From Comamonadaceae bacterium PBBC1 (GTDB lineage Bacteria > Pseudomonadota > Gammaproteobacteria > Burkholderiales > Burkholderiaceae_C): DNA of 64,000 nt. Where the stretch lies: assembly GCA_002256145.1 (NCBI GenBank), contig NKIP01000003.1, forward strand, positions 248,001 to 312,000. Direction: 5' to 3'. Below, piece after piece: positions 52,913 through 61,639 of the stretch. The notes under the pieces are model-generated. The model was not told the origin of the DNA and did not search any database. It worked only from the letters and a program-made list of their open reading frames with translations. Position 1 is the stretch's first letter. Each line of letters begins with the position of its first letter. The position numbers were made by a program, and so were the translations under genes.

Positions 52913-53185
52913 ATGACCGCCTCTGCTGCCCGATTGGACCTGAAAATGGACGCTGCTGAAAAAGACGTGGTCTCGCGTGCGGCGGCGCTCATGGGCACCA
53001 CCATGTCGGCCTTCATGCGGGCGGCGGCCAAAGACAAGGCGCTGGAGTTGCTGGAGCGCGAGTCGCGGATCACCCTGAGCGACCGGGACTTTCAGGCCTT
53101 TGCGGCCGCACTGAATGGCGACTTCGCGCCCAACGCCGCCTTGCAGGGTGCCTTGGCCGACGCGGCAAAGGTCAAGCGTGCTTGA
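52913..53185 (+). CDS. tacA: DUF1778/TacA-type antitoxin
   Basis: 90 residues. N-terminal RHH: ARLDLKMDAAEKDVVSRAAALMGTTMSAFMRAAA in adjoining parts (about 6-40), then a helical tail with SDRDFQAFAAALNG that wraps the toxin. AAAGGA lies upstream. Its 3' end overlaps the GNAT toxin by 8 bp. Divergent from vapBC. Confidence 0.88.
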   Translation: MTASAARLDLKMDAAEKDVVSRAAALMGTTMSAFMRAAAKDKALELLERESRITLSDRDFQAFAAALNGDFAPNAALQGALADAAKVKRA

Positions 53186-53669
53186 AGAGCAAGTGCTCGA
53201 AGCCCAGCGCCACGACCGTTCATCTTTTGACTGCGGCGTGCCGCCGCTGAACGACTACCTGCACCGCTTGGCCGCGCAGCACCAGAAAAAAGGCATCAGC
53301 ACCGTGCGCGTGCTGGTCGAGAGCGAAACTCCGCAAACCATCCTCGGCTATTACAGCCTGAGCGCGGCCCATGTGGCCCATGAAGCGCTGCCCACCGAAA
53401 CCCGTAAAACCTTGCCCCAATACCCCGTGCCCTGCTTCAGACTGGGGCGGTTGGCGGTCGATCTGCGCTTTCGTGGGCGGGGATTGGGCCAGGTGCTGGT
53501 GGGCCTGGCGGTGCAGCGTTGCCTGCAAGCGCGACAGCATGTGGCGGCCTTCGCCATGCTGGTGGACGCCAAAGACACAGCTGCGCAAAACTTTTACCTG
53601 CATTACGGCTTCACGCCCTGCGTCGACAAGTCCATGACCCTGTATCTGCCTTTGGGCCGGACAGTTTGA
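53178..53669 (+). CDS. tacT: GNAT-family toxin TacT
   Basis: 163 residues. Begins VLEEQVLEAQRHDRSSFDCGVPPLNDYL and carries RLAVDLRFRGRGLGQVLVG (acetyl-CoA-binding loop) and QNFYLHYGFTPC with the catalytic Tyr. TacT toxins acetylate charged tRNA and stop translation. The start is a GTG at 53178 inside the antitoxin 3' end with AAAGG before it. Forms a type II system with tacA. Confidence 0.9.
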   Translation: MLEEQVLEAQRHDRSSFDCGVPPLNDYLHRLAAQHQKKGISTVRVLVESETPQTILGYYSLSAAHVAHEALPTETRKTLPQYPVPCFRLGRLAVDLRFRGRGLGQVLVGLAVQRCLQARQHVAAFAMLVDAKDTAAQNFYLHYGFTPCVDKSMTLYLPLGRTV

Positions 53670-53705
53670 GCGCTGAGTTGGCGTTGTTTTCTTTTTTTGT
53701 GACCC

Positions 53706-56700
53706 ATGTCTGAACTCCAAATCGACTTCCCCGAAGGCCTGCCCGTCTCGGCCCGCCGTGACGAAATCATGGCCGCCATGGACCAGCACCAGGTCATCAT
53801 CGTCTGTGGCGAGACCGGCTCGGGCAAGACCACGCAGCTGCCCAAAATCGCGCTGATGCTGGGGCGCGGCAAGCTCAACGCCAAGCCGGGCGAACGGGCG
53901 CGGATGATCGGCCACACCCAGCCCCGGCGGATTGCGGCCAGCTCGGTGGCCAGGCGAATTGCCGAGGAATTGAAGACCCCGCTGGGCGAGGTGGTGGGTT
54001 TCAAGGTGCGCTTTCAGGATCGGCTCTCCAAAAACGCCTCGGTCAAGCTCATGACCGACGGCATTTTGCTGGCCGAAACCCAGACCGACCCGCTGCTGCA
54101 GGCCTACGACACCATCATCATCGACGAGGCGCACGAACGCAGCCTGAACATCGACTTCTTGCTGGGCTACCTGCGCCAGATCTTGCCGCGCCGCCCGGAC
54201 CTGAAAATCGTGGTCACCTCGGCCACCATCGCCGCCGACCGTTTTGCCAAGCACTTTGCCTCGCGCAACGGCCCAGCCCCGGTCATCATGGTCTCGGGCC
54301 GCACCTTCCCGGTGGAGCAGCGCTACCGCCCGTTTGAAGAGTCGCGTGACTACGGCCTGAACGAGGCCATGGCCGATGCGGTGGACGAACTCTGGCAGGG
54401 CGGGGCAGGGGGCGACATCCTTATCTTTTTGCCGGGCGAGCGCGAGATCCGCGAAGCCGCCGACCACCTGCGCAAACACCTGGCGCACCAGCCGCTCACG
54501 CGGGGTGCCGAAGTGCTGCCCCTGTTTGCCCGCCTGTCGCAAGCCGAGCAAGACCAGATTTTTGAAGCGTCCAACGGCCGCCGCATCGTGCTGGCCACCA
54601 ACGTGGCCGAAACCTCGCTCACGGTGCCCGGCATCCGTTATGTGATCGACGCCGGCACGGCGCGGGTCAAGCGCTACAGCCTGCGCAGCAAGGTCGAGCA
54701 GCTGCTGGTCGAGCCCATCAGCCAGGCCGCGGCCAACCAGCGTGCCGGCCGTTGCGGCCGTGTGGCCAACGGCATCTGCATTCGCCTGTACGACGACAAA
54801 GACTTTGCAGGCCGCCCGCGCTTTACTGACCCGGAAATCTTGCGTTCGTCTTTGGCGGGCGTGATTTTGCGCATGGAGTCGCTGCACCTGGGCGTGGTGG
54901 AAGACTTTCCGTTCATCGAAGCACCATCCAAACGGGCCATCACCGACGGCTACCAGTTGTTGGCCGAACTGGGCGCGGTTCAAGAGGACAACGAACTCAC
55001 CCACATTGGCCAGGAGTTGGCCCGCCTGCCGCTCGATCCGCGTGTGGGCCGCATGATTTTGGAGGCGCGTGGCCGCAACGCCTTGGTGGAAGTGCTGGTG
55101 ATCGCCAGCGCCATGAGCGTCCAAGACGTGCGCGACCGCCCCATGGACTTGCAGGCCCAGGCCGACCAACAACACGCCAAGTTTGACGACGACAAAAGCG
55201 AGTTCACCGGCTACCTGAAGCTCTGGAAATGGATTCACGACGCCCGAGGCGGACCATCCAAATCAATTGGGGTCAGATCCCAATTAAATCCAGCTGGCCA
55301 GCCGGGGCAAAACAATCGGGATCTGACCCCAATTAAAGGCAGGCCCGCGCAAGAAGCGCCGCAGCACAAGCTGAGCAACCGCCAATACGAGCAGCTGCTG
55401 CGCCAGAACTTCATCAACATTCGCCGTGTGCGCGAGTGGCGCGACACGCACACCCAGCTGCTCACGGTGGTGGCTGAGCACAAGTGGCGCATCAACACGC
55501 AGCCTGCCACGTATGAGCAGCTGCACCTGTCCATGCTGGCAGGCCTGCTGGGCAACGTGGGCTACAAACTCGAAGACGAAGAGGCCTATCTGGGCGCGCG
55601 CGGCATCAAGTTTCACAAACACCCCGGCGCGCACCTGAGCAAAAAACCGGGCCGCTGGATCGTGGTGGCCGAGCTGGTGGAAACCACGCGCCTGTTTGGC
55701 CGAGGCATTGCGGCCATTGAACCGCAGTGGCTGGAGCAAGTCGGTGCGCACCTGCTGCGCAAACAAGTACTCGACCCGCATTGGGAAAAGAAGTCGGCCG
55801 AAGTCGTGGCGCTGGAGCGGGCCACGCTTTATGGTCTGGTGGTCTACAGCGGGCGGCGCACGGCCTACAGCCGGGTGGACTTGCACGGCGCCCGCGAGAT
55901 TTTCATCCGCGAAGCGCTGGTGGGTGACCAATGGGAGACCAAGCTGCCTTTCCTTGGCGCAAACCACAAGATGATCGCCAAGGTTGAAGAGCTGGAACAC
56001 AAGTCGCGCCGCCAAGATGTGCTGGTGGACGACGAGTTGATCTACGCTTTTTACGACCAGCAGATTCCACCTGAGGTGTGCAGTGGCCGCCTGCTCGAAG
56101 ACTGGTATCGGCATGAGAGCGCCAAGCAGCCGCGCTTGTTGTTGCTGAGCCGCGAAGAGCTGATGCGCCACGAGGCCGCAGGCATCACCACGCAGGCTTT
56201 CCCTAAACAGATTCGATTGGGCGGCACCGATTGCACGGCGGTGTATCTGCACCAACCGGGCGACGCCCGCGATGGGGTCACGGTGACGGTGCCGCTGTTT
56301 GTGCTCAACCAAGTCAGCGAAGACCGCTGTGAATGGCTGGTGCCCGGCTTGCTCAAAGACAAGATCCAGGCCCTGCTCAAAAGCCTGCCACAACGCCCTC
56401 GCAGCCGCTTTGTGCCACTGCCCGAATCGGCCACACGCATGGCGGCCGAACTTTCGGTGCCCGAGCTGTTTGGCAGCGGCTCGCTCACCGACGTGCTGCT
56501 CAAAAAAACCCGCGACGAAACCAGCCTGGACATCAAGCGAACCGACTTCAAACACGAGATGCTCAGCCCGCACTTGTTCATGAACCTGCTGGTGGTGGAC
56601 GAACACGGCCGCCAATTGGGCATGGGCCGTAATCTGGGTGCGCTCAAGGGTGAGCTGGGCGCCAAAGCGAGGGGTGCGTTCCAAGCGCTGGCGCAGCTGA

Positions 56701-57701
56701 AAGTGGCGGCAGCGCCTGCTTTTGCGTCTGAACCCTCAAAAAACGGGGACACCAAAAAATCGGGGTCAGACCCCCATTTGCCTCAGCGCGAAGCGGGTGG
56801 GCGCAACACCTCAGCGCGAGGGGATAAGCCAGCCGCGCCAAAGCCCCTGGCCCCCCAGCGCTACACCGCCTGGACCTTTGGCGAACTGCCCGAGCTGATG
56901 GAAATCAGCAAAGGCGGCCAGACCCTGATCGGTTTTCCGGCGCTGGTGGACATGCAAGACGCCGTGACCATCGAAGTGTTTGACGAGCCCGACGTGGCCG
57001 CCAGCAAAAACCGCGCGGGCCTGCGCCGCCTGTTTGCGCTGCAGATCAAGGATGCGCTCAAGTACCTTGAGAAAAACATTCCCGACCTGCAAAAAATGGC
57101 CGTGGCCTACATGCCGCTCGGCACAGCCGACGAGCTGAAAACCCAGATCATCGACGTGGCGCTGGACCGCGCCTTTTTGCTCGACCCGCTGCCCAATGAC
57201 GAAATCACCTTCAAGCGCCGCATCGAAGAAGGCCGCGGGCGATTGACCTTGATTGCCAACGAAGTGGCCCGGTTGGCGGGCACCATCTTGCTGGAGTTTG
57301 GCGCGGCCACCCGCAAGATCAAGGACACCAAAAACGCCCCCGATGCGACGGCAGACTGCACCCAGCAACTGCAACGCCTGATGCCCAAAAACTTCATGGC
57401 CGCCACCCCGTGGCCGCAGTTGCAGCATTACGCCCGCTACCTCAAGGCCATCACCCTGCGCCTCGATAAATACCGCGCCGACCCCGCCCGCGACGCCCAG
57501 CGCCTGACCGAGCTGAAACCGCAAGAGCAACGCTATTGGCGCCTGGTGGCCGAACGCAAAGGCGCGCAAGACGCCCGCATGCTGGAGTTCCGATGGCTAC
57601 TGGAAGAGCTGCGCGTGAGCTTCTTCGCGCAAGAACTGCGCACCCCGCAGCCTGTGAGCATCAAGCGGCTGGAGAAGGCTTGGGGGCAATTGAATCATTG
57701 A
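53706..57701 (+). CDS. hrpA: ATP-dependent RNA helicase HrpA, with in-frame palindromic inserts
   Basis: 1331 residues, DEAH-box helicase. Walker A CGETGSGKTTQ (34-44), DEAH in IIIDEAHERSLN, SAT motif VVTSATI, motif VI region QRAGRCGR, then HA2, OB-fold and the long HrpA-specific C-terminal DUF3418 part ending EKAWGQLNH. It rescues stalled or collided ribosomes on mRNA. Two oddities: a 70-bp palindromic element inserted in frame at about residues 520-543, and a shorter GGGGTCAGACCCC element at about 1019-1023. Both fall in non-conserved linkers. The 3' end is repeated at 61640 and 63362. Confidence 0.94.
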   Translation: MSELQIDFPEGLPVSARRDEIMAAMDQHQVIIVCGETGSGKTTQLPKIALMLGRGKLNAKPGERARMIGHTQPRRIAASSVARRIAEELKTPLGEVVGFKVRFQDRLSKNASVKLMTDGILLAETQTDPLLQAYDTIIIDEAHERSLNIDFLLGYLRQILPRRPDLKIVVTSATIAADRFAKHFASRNGPAPVIMVSGRTFPVEQRYRPFEESRDYGLNEAMADAVDELWQGGAGGDILIFLPGEREIREAADHLRKHLAHQPLTRGAEVLPLFARLSQAEQDQIFEASNGRRIVLATNVAETSLTVPGIRYVIDAGTARVKRYSLRSKVEQLLVEPISQAAANQRAGRCGRVANGICIRLYDDKDFAGRPRFTDPEILRSSLAGVILRMESLHLGVVEDFPFIEAPSKRAITDGYQLLAELGAVQEDNELTHIGQELARLPLDPRVGRMILEARGRNALVEVLVIASAMSVQDVRDRPMDLQAQADQQHAKFDDDKSEFTGYLKLWKWIHDARGGPSKSIGVRSQLNPAGQPGQNNRDLTPIKGRPAQEAPQHKLSNRQYEQLLRQNFINIRRVREWRDTHTQLLTVVAEHKWRINTQPATYEQLHLSMLAGLLGNVGYKLEDEEAYLGARGIKFHKHPGAHLSKKPGRWIVVAELVETTRLFGRGIAAIEPQWLEQVGAHLLRKQVLDPHWEKKSAEVVALERATLYGLVVYSGRRTAYSRVDLHGAREIFIREALVGDQWETKLPFLGANHKMIAKVEELEHKSRRQDVLVDDELIYAFYDQQIPPEVCSGRLLEDWYRHESAKQPRLLLLSREELMRHEAAGITTQAFPKQIRLGGTDCTAVYLHQPGDARDGVTVTVPLFVLNQVSEDRCEWLVPGLLKDKIQALLKSLPQRPRSRFVPLPESATRMAAELSVPELFGSGSLTDVLLKKTRDETSLDIKRTDFKHEMLSPHLFMNLLVVDEHGRQLGMGRNLGALKGELGAKARGAFQALAQLKVAAAPAFASEPSKNGDTKKSGSDPHLPQREAGGRNTSARGDKPAAPKPLAPQRYTAWTFGELPELMEISKGGQTLIGFPALVDMQDAVTIEVFDEPDVAASKNRAGLRRLFALQIKDALKYLEKNIPDLQKMAVAYMPLGTADELKTQIIDVALDRAFLLDPLPNDEITFKRRIEEGRGRLTLIANEVARLAGTILLEFGAATRKIKDTKNAPDATADCTQQLQRLMPKNFMAATPWPQLQHYARYLKAITLRLDKYRADPARDAQRLTELKPQEQRYWRLVAERKGAQDARMLEFRWLLEELRVSFFAQELRTPQPVSIKRLEKAWGQLNH
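55265..55334. repeat. Palindromic element inserted in frame in hrpA
   Basis: Perfect 17-base inverted arms AATTGGGGTCAGATCCC / GGGATCTGACCCCAATT about 36 bp apart. The inserted protein segment (SIGVRSQLNPAGQPGQNN...) is unlike the HrpA family around it. The GGGGTC(A/T)GA(C/T)CCC core is a known style of mobile intergenic hairpin. Confidence 0.85.
56762..56774. repeat. Second GGGGTCAGACCCC palindrome in hrpA
   Basis: A 13-bp perfect dyad with the same core as the 55.3-kb element, within a Lys/Gly-rich low-complexity linker of HrpA (DTKKSGSDPHLPQ). Confidence 0.7.
57516..57701 (+). repeat. hrpA 3' tail, copy 1 (functional end)
   Basis: The last 186 bp of hrpA, homologous to 61640-61826 with about 12 substitutions and one extra G in the second copy. 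All eleven substitutions before the indel are synonymous in the HrpA frame. A 34-bp core of it (from about 57568) recurs at 63362-63395. Confidence 0.9.
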
Positions 57702-57723
57702 TGCTGCACTTTGATGAATTGAT

Positions 57724-58614
57724 TTATTTGCTTGTTTTTAGGCTGGATAAGCTTTTTAAGTTGAGAATTTCCAATTCTGTAAAATTATTTTTTATGATTT
57801 CTTCTAGGTTGGATTTATATATTCTTTCATCTAAATATTTTGCTATTTTTTCATCTGTTAAAGGTAAAGCAATTAATATACGTGCACCATTTGAGTTAAT
57901 GATTGCATAGAATGCCCACTCTATGAATGTTTGCGAGATAAAACCTCTAGCATGATCCACTACATAAAATGGCACTGAGAAAATGTTGAGATAGTCTGCA
58001 TTTTTGAGGATGCGAATTTTTGCAGTGCCAGATTCATCCGATTTCGTTGCAAATCCTCGATCGCCCGAGTGAAAGCCATTTGTTGATATGTATATGTTGA
58101 CATCTTCTATTGGATTGCCATTTTCATCAACGGATTTTATTGACGACTGGAAAATTCCTTGGTTATATGTTGGCTCTACTTTTGCGCCTAAATAATAATC
58201 AAAAACAAACGTGCTATTTTCAAAAACCCCATTTTCCTTTATGCATTTTTGGAGTATTGTCATGAATTTAAAAATAGTCAATAAAGAGGTATTTTTAAAT
58301 TTCAAGTAATTAATTTTTATTTCTTGTTTCGAGTAGTTTATCGCTAAAAGCTTCCATATTGTGGCATACCCTAGATTAATTTCAGATTTGGATTCATATA
58401 TGCCAAGTTCATTATTGCAGGATTCGCATGTGATATGTTTGTATGTTTTTTTAATATTATCATTGGCATTGGTTAAAATTTTATTTGTTAGCTTTATCTG
58501 ATTTAATCTTTTGGATGATATTAAGTGCTCTTTGCTAGATGCTATTTTTGTACAGTTTTTGCCGTTAAAAAGACACTCAAAAATTTTATTTATATTTTTT
58601 GTTTTTTTATTCAT
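57724..58614 (-). CDS. HNH-like protein of foreign composition
   Basis: 296 residues. The first 70 carry an HNH_5-style pattern: FECLFNGKNCTKIASSKEHLIS (C14, C21, E29-H30) and HITCESCNNELG (C63, C66, Asn), close to the SREHIIP...CxxCNxxLG signature of HNH nucleases. The remainder is unrecognised (VDENGNPIEDVNIYISTNG, FYVVDHARGFISQTFIEW). The gene is strongly A+T-rich, about one third G+C by eye, against a G+C-rich background. It starts 4 bp from the HsdR remnant and ends 22 bp from hrpA. Probably a defence nuclease or effector; not proven. Confidence 0.6.
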   Translation of the reverse strand: MNKKTKNINKIFECLFNGKNCTKIASSKEHLISSKRLNQIKLTNKILTNANDNIKKTYKHITCESCNNELGIYESKSEINLGYATIWKLLAINYSKQEIKINYLKFKNTSLLTIFKFMTILQKCIKENGVFENSTFVFDYYLGAKVEPTYNQGIFQSSIKSVDENGNPIEDVNIYISTNGFHSGDRGFATKSDESGTAKIRILKNADYLNIFSVPFYVVDHARGFISQTFIEWAFYAIINSNGARILIALPLTDEKIAKYLDERIYKSNLEEIIKNNFTELEILNLKSLSSLKTSK

Positions 58615-58618
58615 TTAA

Positions 58619-58864
58619 TTAATTTTGATTTATTTGGGATCTATACAAATACCTCTGCATCCCCACAAACGCCTGCCGCACCTGCACCGCATCCCCCAAT
58701 TCCGCCATCGCATTATTCAGCGGGTTGTAGCGCAGCTTGAGCAGCGGGGTCAGTTTGTCGGCGTCGAGTTGGTCCACGCCTTGGGTCACGTATTGGCCCA
58801 GCACAAAGGCCAAGAAGGCTTGTTGCTTTTGTAAAAAGGAACTCACAGTGCATTCATTTTGCAT
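58619..58864 (-). pseudogene. C-terminal remnant of a type I restriction HsdR subunit
   Basis: About 81 residues. AFVLGQYVTQGVDQLDADKL followed by TPLLKLRYNPLNNAMAELG and VRQAFVGMQRYLYR matches the extreme C-terminus of HsdR-type (EcoEI/EcoR124-like) subunits, where the pattern is YVxxGVxELDxxKLxPLLxLKY...FxxFQxYLY. No ATPase, methylase or specificity gene remains. It overlaps the mrr stop by 11 bp and could still be translated. Confidence 0.62.
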
Positions 58865-59741
58865 TGGAGAGTCCCACAAACCATTCCGGATTCACCACCA
58901 CACGCGGCACCAGTTCCGTGGTCACACCCAGAGACAGTTCTTTCAGCTTTTCAGCCAGCTCATCCCCATCCACCAAGTCAATCGGCGGAGCACCGTCGCG
59001 TGTAGCTTCTTTGATAGCGCCTGTCGTGAAGGTGCCCGTGGTGATGAACAGACCTTTGTCAGCGCGCCCGACCATGGCACCCCGAAAGTCTCGGATTTCG
59101 CTGGAGCCGACCGAGCCTTTGTAGCGCTTGCACTGGAAGAGCACGTGAAAGCTCATGAAGCCGTTGATACGAGCGATGCCTTTGCCGTCAATGCCGCCGT
59201 CGCCCGTGCGGCCCGTGACTTCCACCGCCACAAAGCCCGATTCGCGCAGTATGCGTTGCACCAGTCGCTCAAAACCTTGCGGACTGAGTTGCTGGGTGAG
59301 CACTGCATTGAGCTTGTCTTTCCAGCGGTCTTCTTCAGGCAGGTCTTTTCCAAAATCCAATTCAATGGATTCGGCTTTCTTGCTTTGCTTGGTTGGCTCT
59401 GGCCGATCCATGTTGCGAACGGTTTTGACAATCTCTGCGGCATTGATCTTGTCAGCACTGTTGCCTTTGGCCGTCAGTGACCAGACGCCTCGGCTGGAGT
59501 TTTCCAGCATCCCATATTTGCGTAGATAGGTCCGTGCCCAGGCGAGCCGGTAGCCCACTTCGGTCATGTTGCTTTTTTCAGGGTCGTGCATCTGTGATGC
59601 GACGTCTTCAGAGATGCCTGCGACCTCGACGGTCTTGGCATAAATTTCCTCAATGCTGCCTGAGCCACCCAATGCACGAAGCGCCGCGAGCAGGGGCTCG
59701 AACAGGGCGTCGAAGGTGGGCATTTCGTTGGGTGCGCGCAT
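58854..59741 (-). CDS. mrr: Mrr-family restriction endonuclease
   Basis: 295 residues. N-terminal winged-helix Mrr_N domain (about 1-95, with EVGYRLAWARTYLRKYGMLE), then an Mrr_cat nuclease: LSPQGFERLVQRILRESGF, VTGRTGDGGIDGKG (D185) and LFQCKRYKG (Q203, K205), the full D-QxK active site. Mrr cuts modified DNA. It lacks any methyltransferase partner, as expected for a type IV enzyme. Lies in the hrpA-tail island, transcribed toward hrpA. Confidence 0.92.
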   Translation of the reverse strand: MRAPNEMPTFDALFEPLLAALRALGGSGSIEEIYAKTVEVAGISEDVASQMHDPEKSNMTEVGYRLAWARTYLRKYGMLENSSRGVWSLTAKGNSADKINAAEIVKTVRNMDRPEPTKQSKKAESIELDFGKDLPEEDRWKDKLNAVLTQQLSPQGFERLVQRILRESGFVAVEVTGRTGDGGIDGKGIARINGFMSFHVLFQCKRYKGSVGSSEIRDFRGAMVGRADKGLFITTGTFTTGAIKEATRDGAPPIDLVDGDELAEKLKELSLGVTTELVPRVVVNPEWFVGLSNAK

Positions 59742-59963
59742 GCTGTGCTTGTCTCTTTTTGAACGCGAAAAGTCTTCGCTGCACAGTCTACTTAAACTAG
59801 GGTATTAATTTTTTCAGATGATGCGGATGCTATGGCGTTGTTGATGGTGTTGGTGGTTTGAGTGCAATATTTTTTGAGGCCGCATCAAAAAAGCACCCGA
59901 AGGTGCCTTGTCGTGCGAATAGCGATGCGGTTTGGATCGAATAAAAGGGCTGCCGCGCTTGAT
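59742..59963. other. Spacer between mrr and fic
   Basis: No gene seen. It holds the fic terminator at 59886-59906 and an A+T-rich stretch (TTAAACTAGGGTATTAATTT) that probably contains the mrr promoter. Confidence 0.5.
59886..59906 (-). terminator. Rho-independent terminator of the fic gene
   Basis: On the minus strand: GCACC-TTCG-GGTGC with a stable UUCG-type loop, followed by six T residues, about 60 bp past the fic stop. Confidence 0.85.
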
Positions 59964-61529
59964 TCACTGACCACCGCCCCGCCCACCTTCCAGCGCCTCA
60001 CGCACCCCCGCCACGATTCGCGCATGCAATGCGTGATGCTGGCCTGCTTCGTCAAAAATTTCGGGCAGTGCTTTGCGCAGTTTGTTGCTCACGGTCCAAT
60101 CGCTTTGACTGAGCGATCGGATGATCAAGTCGGCTTCGTCGTTGGGCAGTTCCAGCACTTGCTTGATGGCGGCGCGTGCGGCGTCGTTGCGACCCAAGGC
60201 TTGGGCTTCTTGGGCCATTTCGTTTTCGACTGTTTGGCGCAACACGCCGCTCAGGTAAAAGGCATGTGCGGTCAAGTCGATGAAGCGCCAAGCGTGCTGG
60301 GCTTCGTCGGTCGCCGAAAATTCAAAATTCGTCACCACGCCATCGGGGCATGTGCGCTGCGTGCCAAAGCGGTAGTCGCCCGCATGCGACTGCATGAACG
60401 GCCTTGAAAACACCTCCAGCACCTGGTCGTAGTTGGCTCGCCCTCTGGCGGTGCCTGCAATGGTGGCCGATACCGGCACCACGATGTTGGCGGGCACGGC
60501 CTGGTCTGCGGCCAGCAAATGGTTGATCAAAAAGCGGTGGATGCGGCCATTGCCGTCCACCAGAGGGTGCAGGTAAACAAAGGCAAACGCCACAGCCGCC
60601 GCACGCACCACCGGATCGGCACCGCGTGTGCGCTCTTCCAGCTGCGCCAGGGCGCTGAGCATCGGGCTCACCAGCGCCTCGGACGGGGCGATGTAATGCA
60701 CCACCTGCGCCAAAAACGTGCTTTGCCCCACAAACACAGGCGAGCGCCTGATGCCCAGCCGCAAAGCGCGTTCGCCTAGCACCGCTTTTTGCAAAGTGTG
60801 CAGCCCATCGGGCAACAAAGGTTGTTCCATGCGCCCGCTGAACTCGCCTATGGCAGCGGCAAAGCGGCGCACGCGGTCTTGCTGGTCGCCTTCGTGCTCA
60901 ATGGCAAAGCTGGCGCGAGACTCCTTGAAGGTCAGCCACGCGGCGCTGCGCAAGAGCAGCTCGGGGCCATAGGCGTCGTCGAGTTGCCGCACGCCCTCGG
61001 CCACGTTGTAAAGCCAGTCACGCGCATCCTCGCGCCCCAAGTACACCATGGGGCAGAAGTCGCGCATCCCTGGCAAATTGTTGTTGACCCGCCAGCGCCG
61101 CACCCGGTCGGGGCGTTGGGCGGCCAGGTATTGGGTGCTGTCGATGGCATCCACATAACCCACATTGGCGGCGGTGTCGGGGGCATCCAGCGGCTGGCCG
61201 GTCAACCATTCATAGAAAAAAGCAGCGCGCCGTGCATAGCCGCCCGTGGGCTCTTCGGCGATCCACGCGGCCACTTCGGTTGCAGGCAGGCGGGCAAAGA
61301 GGCGCGATAAAAACTCCAGGTTCAGGCGCTCATGTTTGAGCCCAAACTCAAAATGCCCCCGAAAACTGTCGGCCGGTTGGTAGCGTGCAGGCCAGGTCTG
61401 CAGCTCGTGCCCGTCCACCACGGTGCGCTGGCGCGATGACCCCACTTGGCTGCGTGTGCGCAGCGGCTGCACCAGCGAGATGCCGTGCATTTGCGCCAGA
61501 CGCTGAAAGCCTAAAAGAGTGGGGGACAT
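59964..61529 (-). CDS. Fic-family protein (AMP-transferase-like)
   Basis: 521 residues. Fic motif HPLVDGNGRIHR at 321-332 with the catalytic His. A class II inhibitory-type motif SFAIEHE (207-213, pattern S-x-x-I-E) lies N-terminal to it, as in self-inhibited Fic proteins. An N-terminal DUF4172-like/helical region and a C-terminal winged-helix-like part (NDEADLIIRSLSQSDWTVSN) complete it. It likely adds AMP or a similar group to a protein target; large Fic proteins of this kind sit in defence islands and toxin systems. Lies between the first and second hrpA tail copies. Confidence 0.88.
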   Translation of the reverse strand: MSPTLLGFQRLAQMHGISLVQPLRTRSQVGSSRQRTVVDGHELQTWPARYQPADSFRGHFEFGLKHERLNLEFLSRLFARLPATEVAAWIAEEPTGGYARRAAFFYEWLTGQPLDAPDTAANVGYVDAIDSTQYLAAQRPDRVRRWRVNNNLPGMRDFCPMVYLGREDARDWLYNVAEGVRQLDDAYGPELLLRSAAWLTFKESRASFAIEHEGDQQDRVRRFAAAIGEFSGRMEQPLLPDGLHTLQKAVLGERALRLGIRRSPVFVGQSTFLAQVVHYIAPSEALVSPMLSALAQLEERTRGADPVVRAAAVAFAFVYLHPLVDGNGRIHRFLINHLLAADQAVPANIVVPVSATIAGTARGRANYDQVLEVFSRPFMQSHAGDYRFGTQRTCPDGVVTNFEFSATDEAQHAWRFIDLTAHAFYLSGVLRQTVENEMAQEAQALGRNDAARAAIKQVLELPNDEADLIIRSLSQSDWTVSNKLRKALPEIFDEAGQHHALHARIVAGVREALEGGRGGGQ

Positions 61530-61639
61530 GGTGTGGTTTTGTTAGTGGGTCTTGTATTTTGATATATAAAACAAAAATTCGTGTGAAAACACTATTTTTT
61601 AGTCTGGGCTTCAGGTTCTTGGCCATGGGCACCAAACCC

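Noticed and set aside
53220..55238. Long minus-strand open frame opposite tacT and hrpA
   Set aside because: It is a shadow of the G+C-rich hrpA frame; composition is His/Gln/Ala-rich with no domain, and hrpA is unambiguous.
55258..55340. hrpA insert as an intein or mini-intron
   Set aside because: Far too short, no splicing motifs, and fully explained by a palindromic element.
55284..56684. 466-codon minus-strand open frame opposite hrpA
   Set aside because: Antisense shadow with no family signature.
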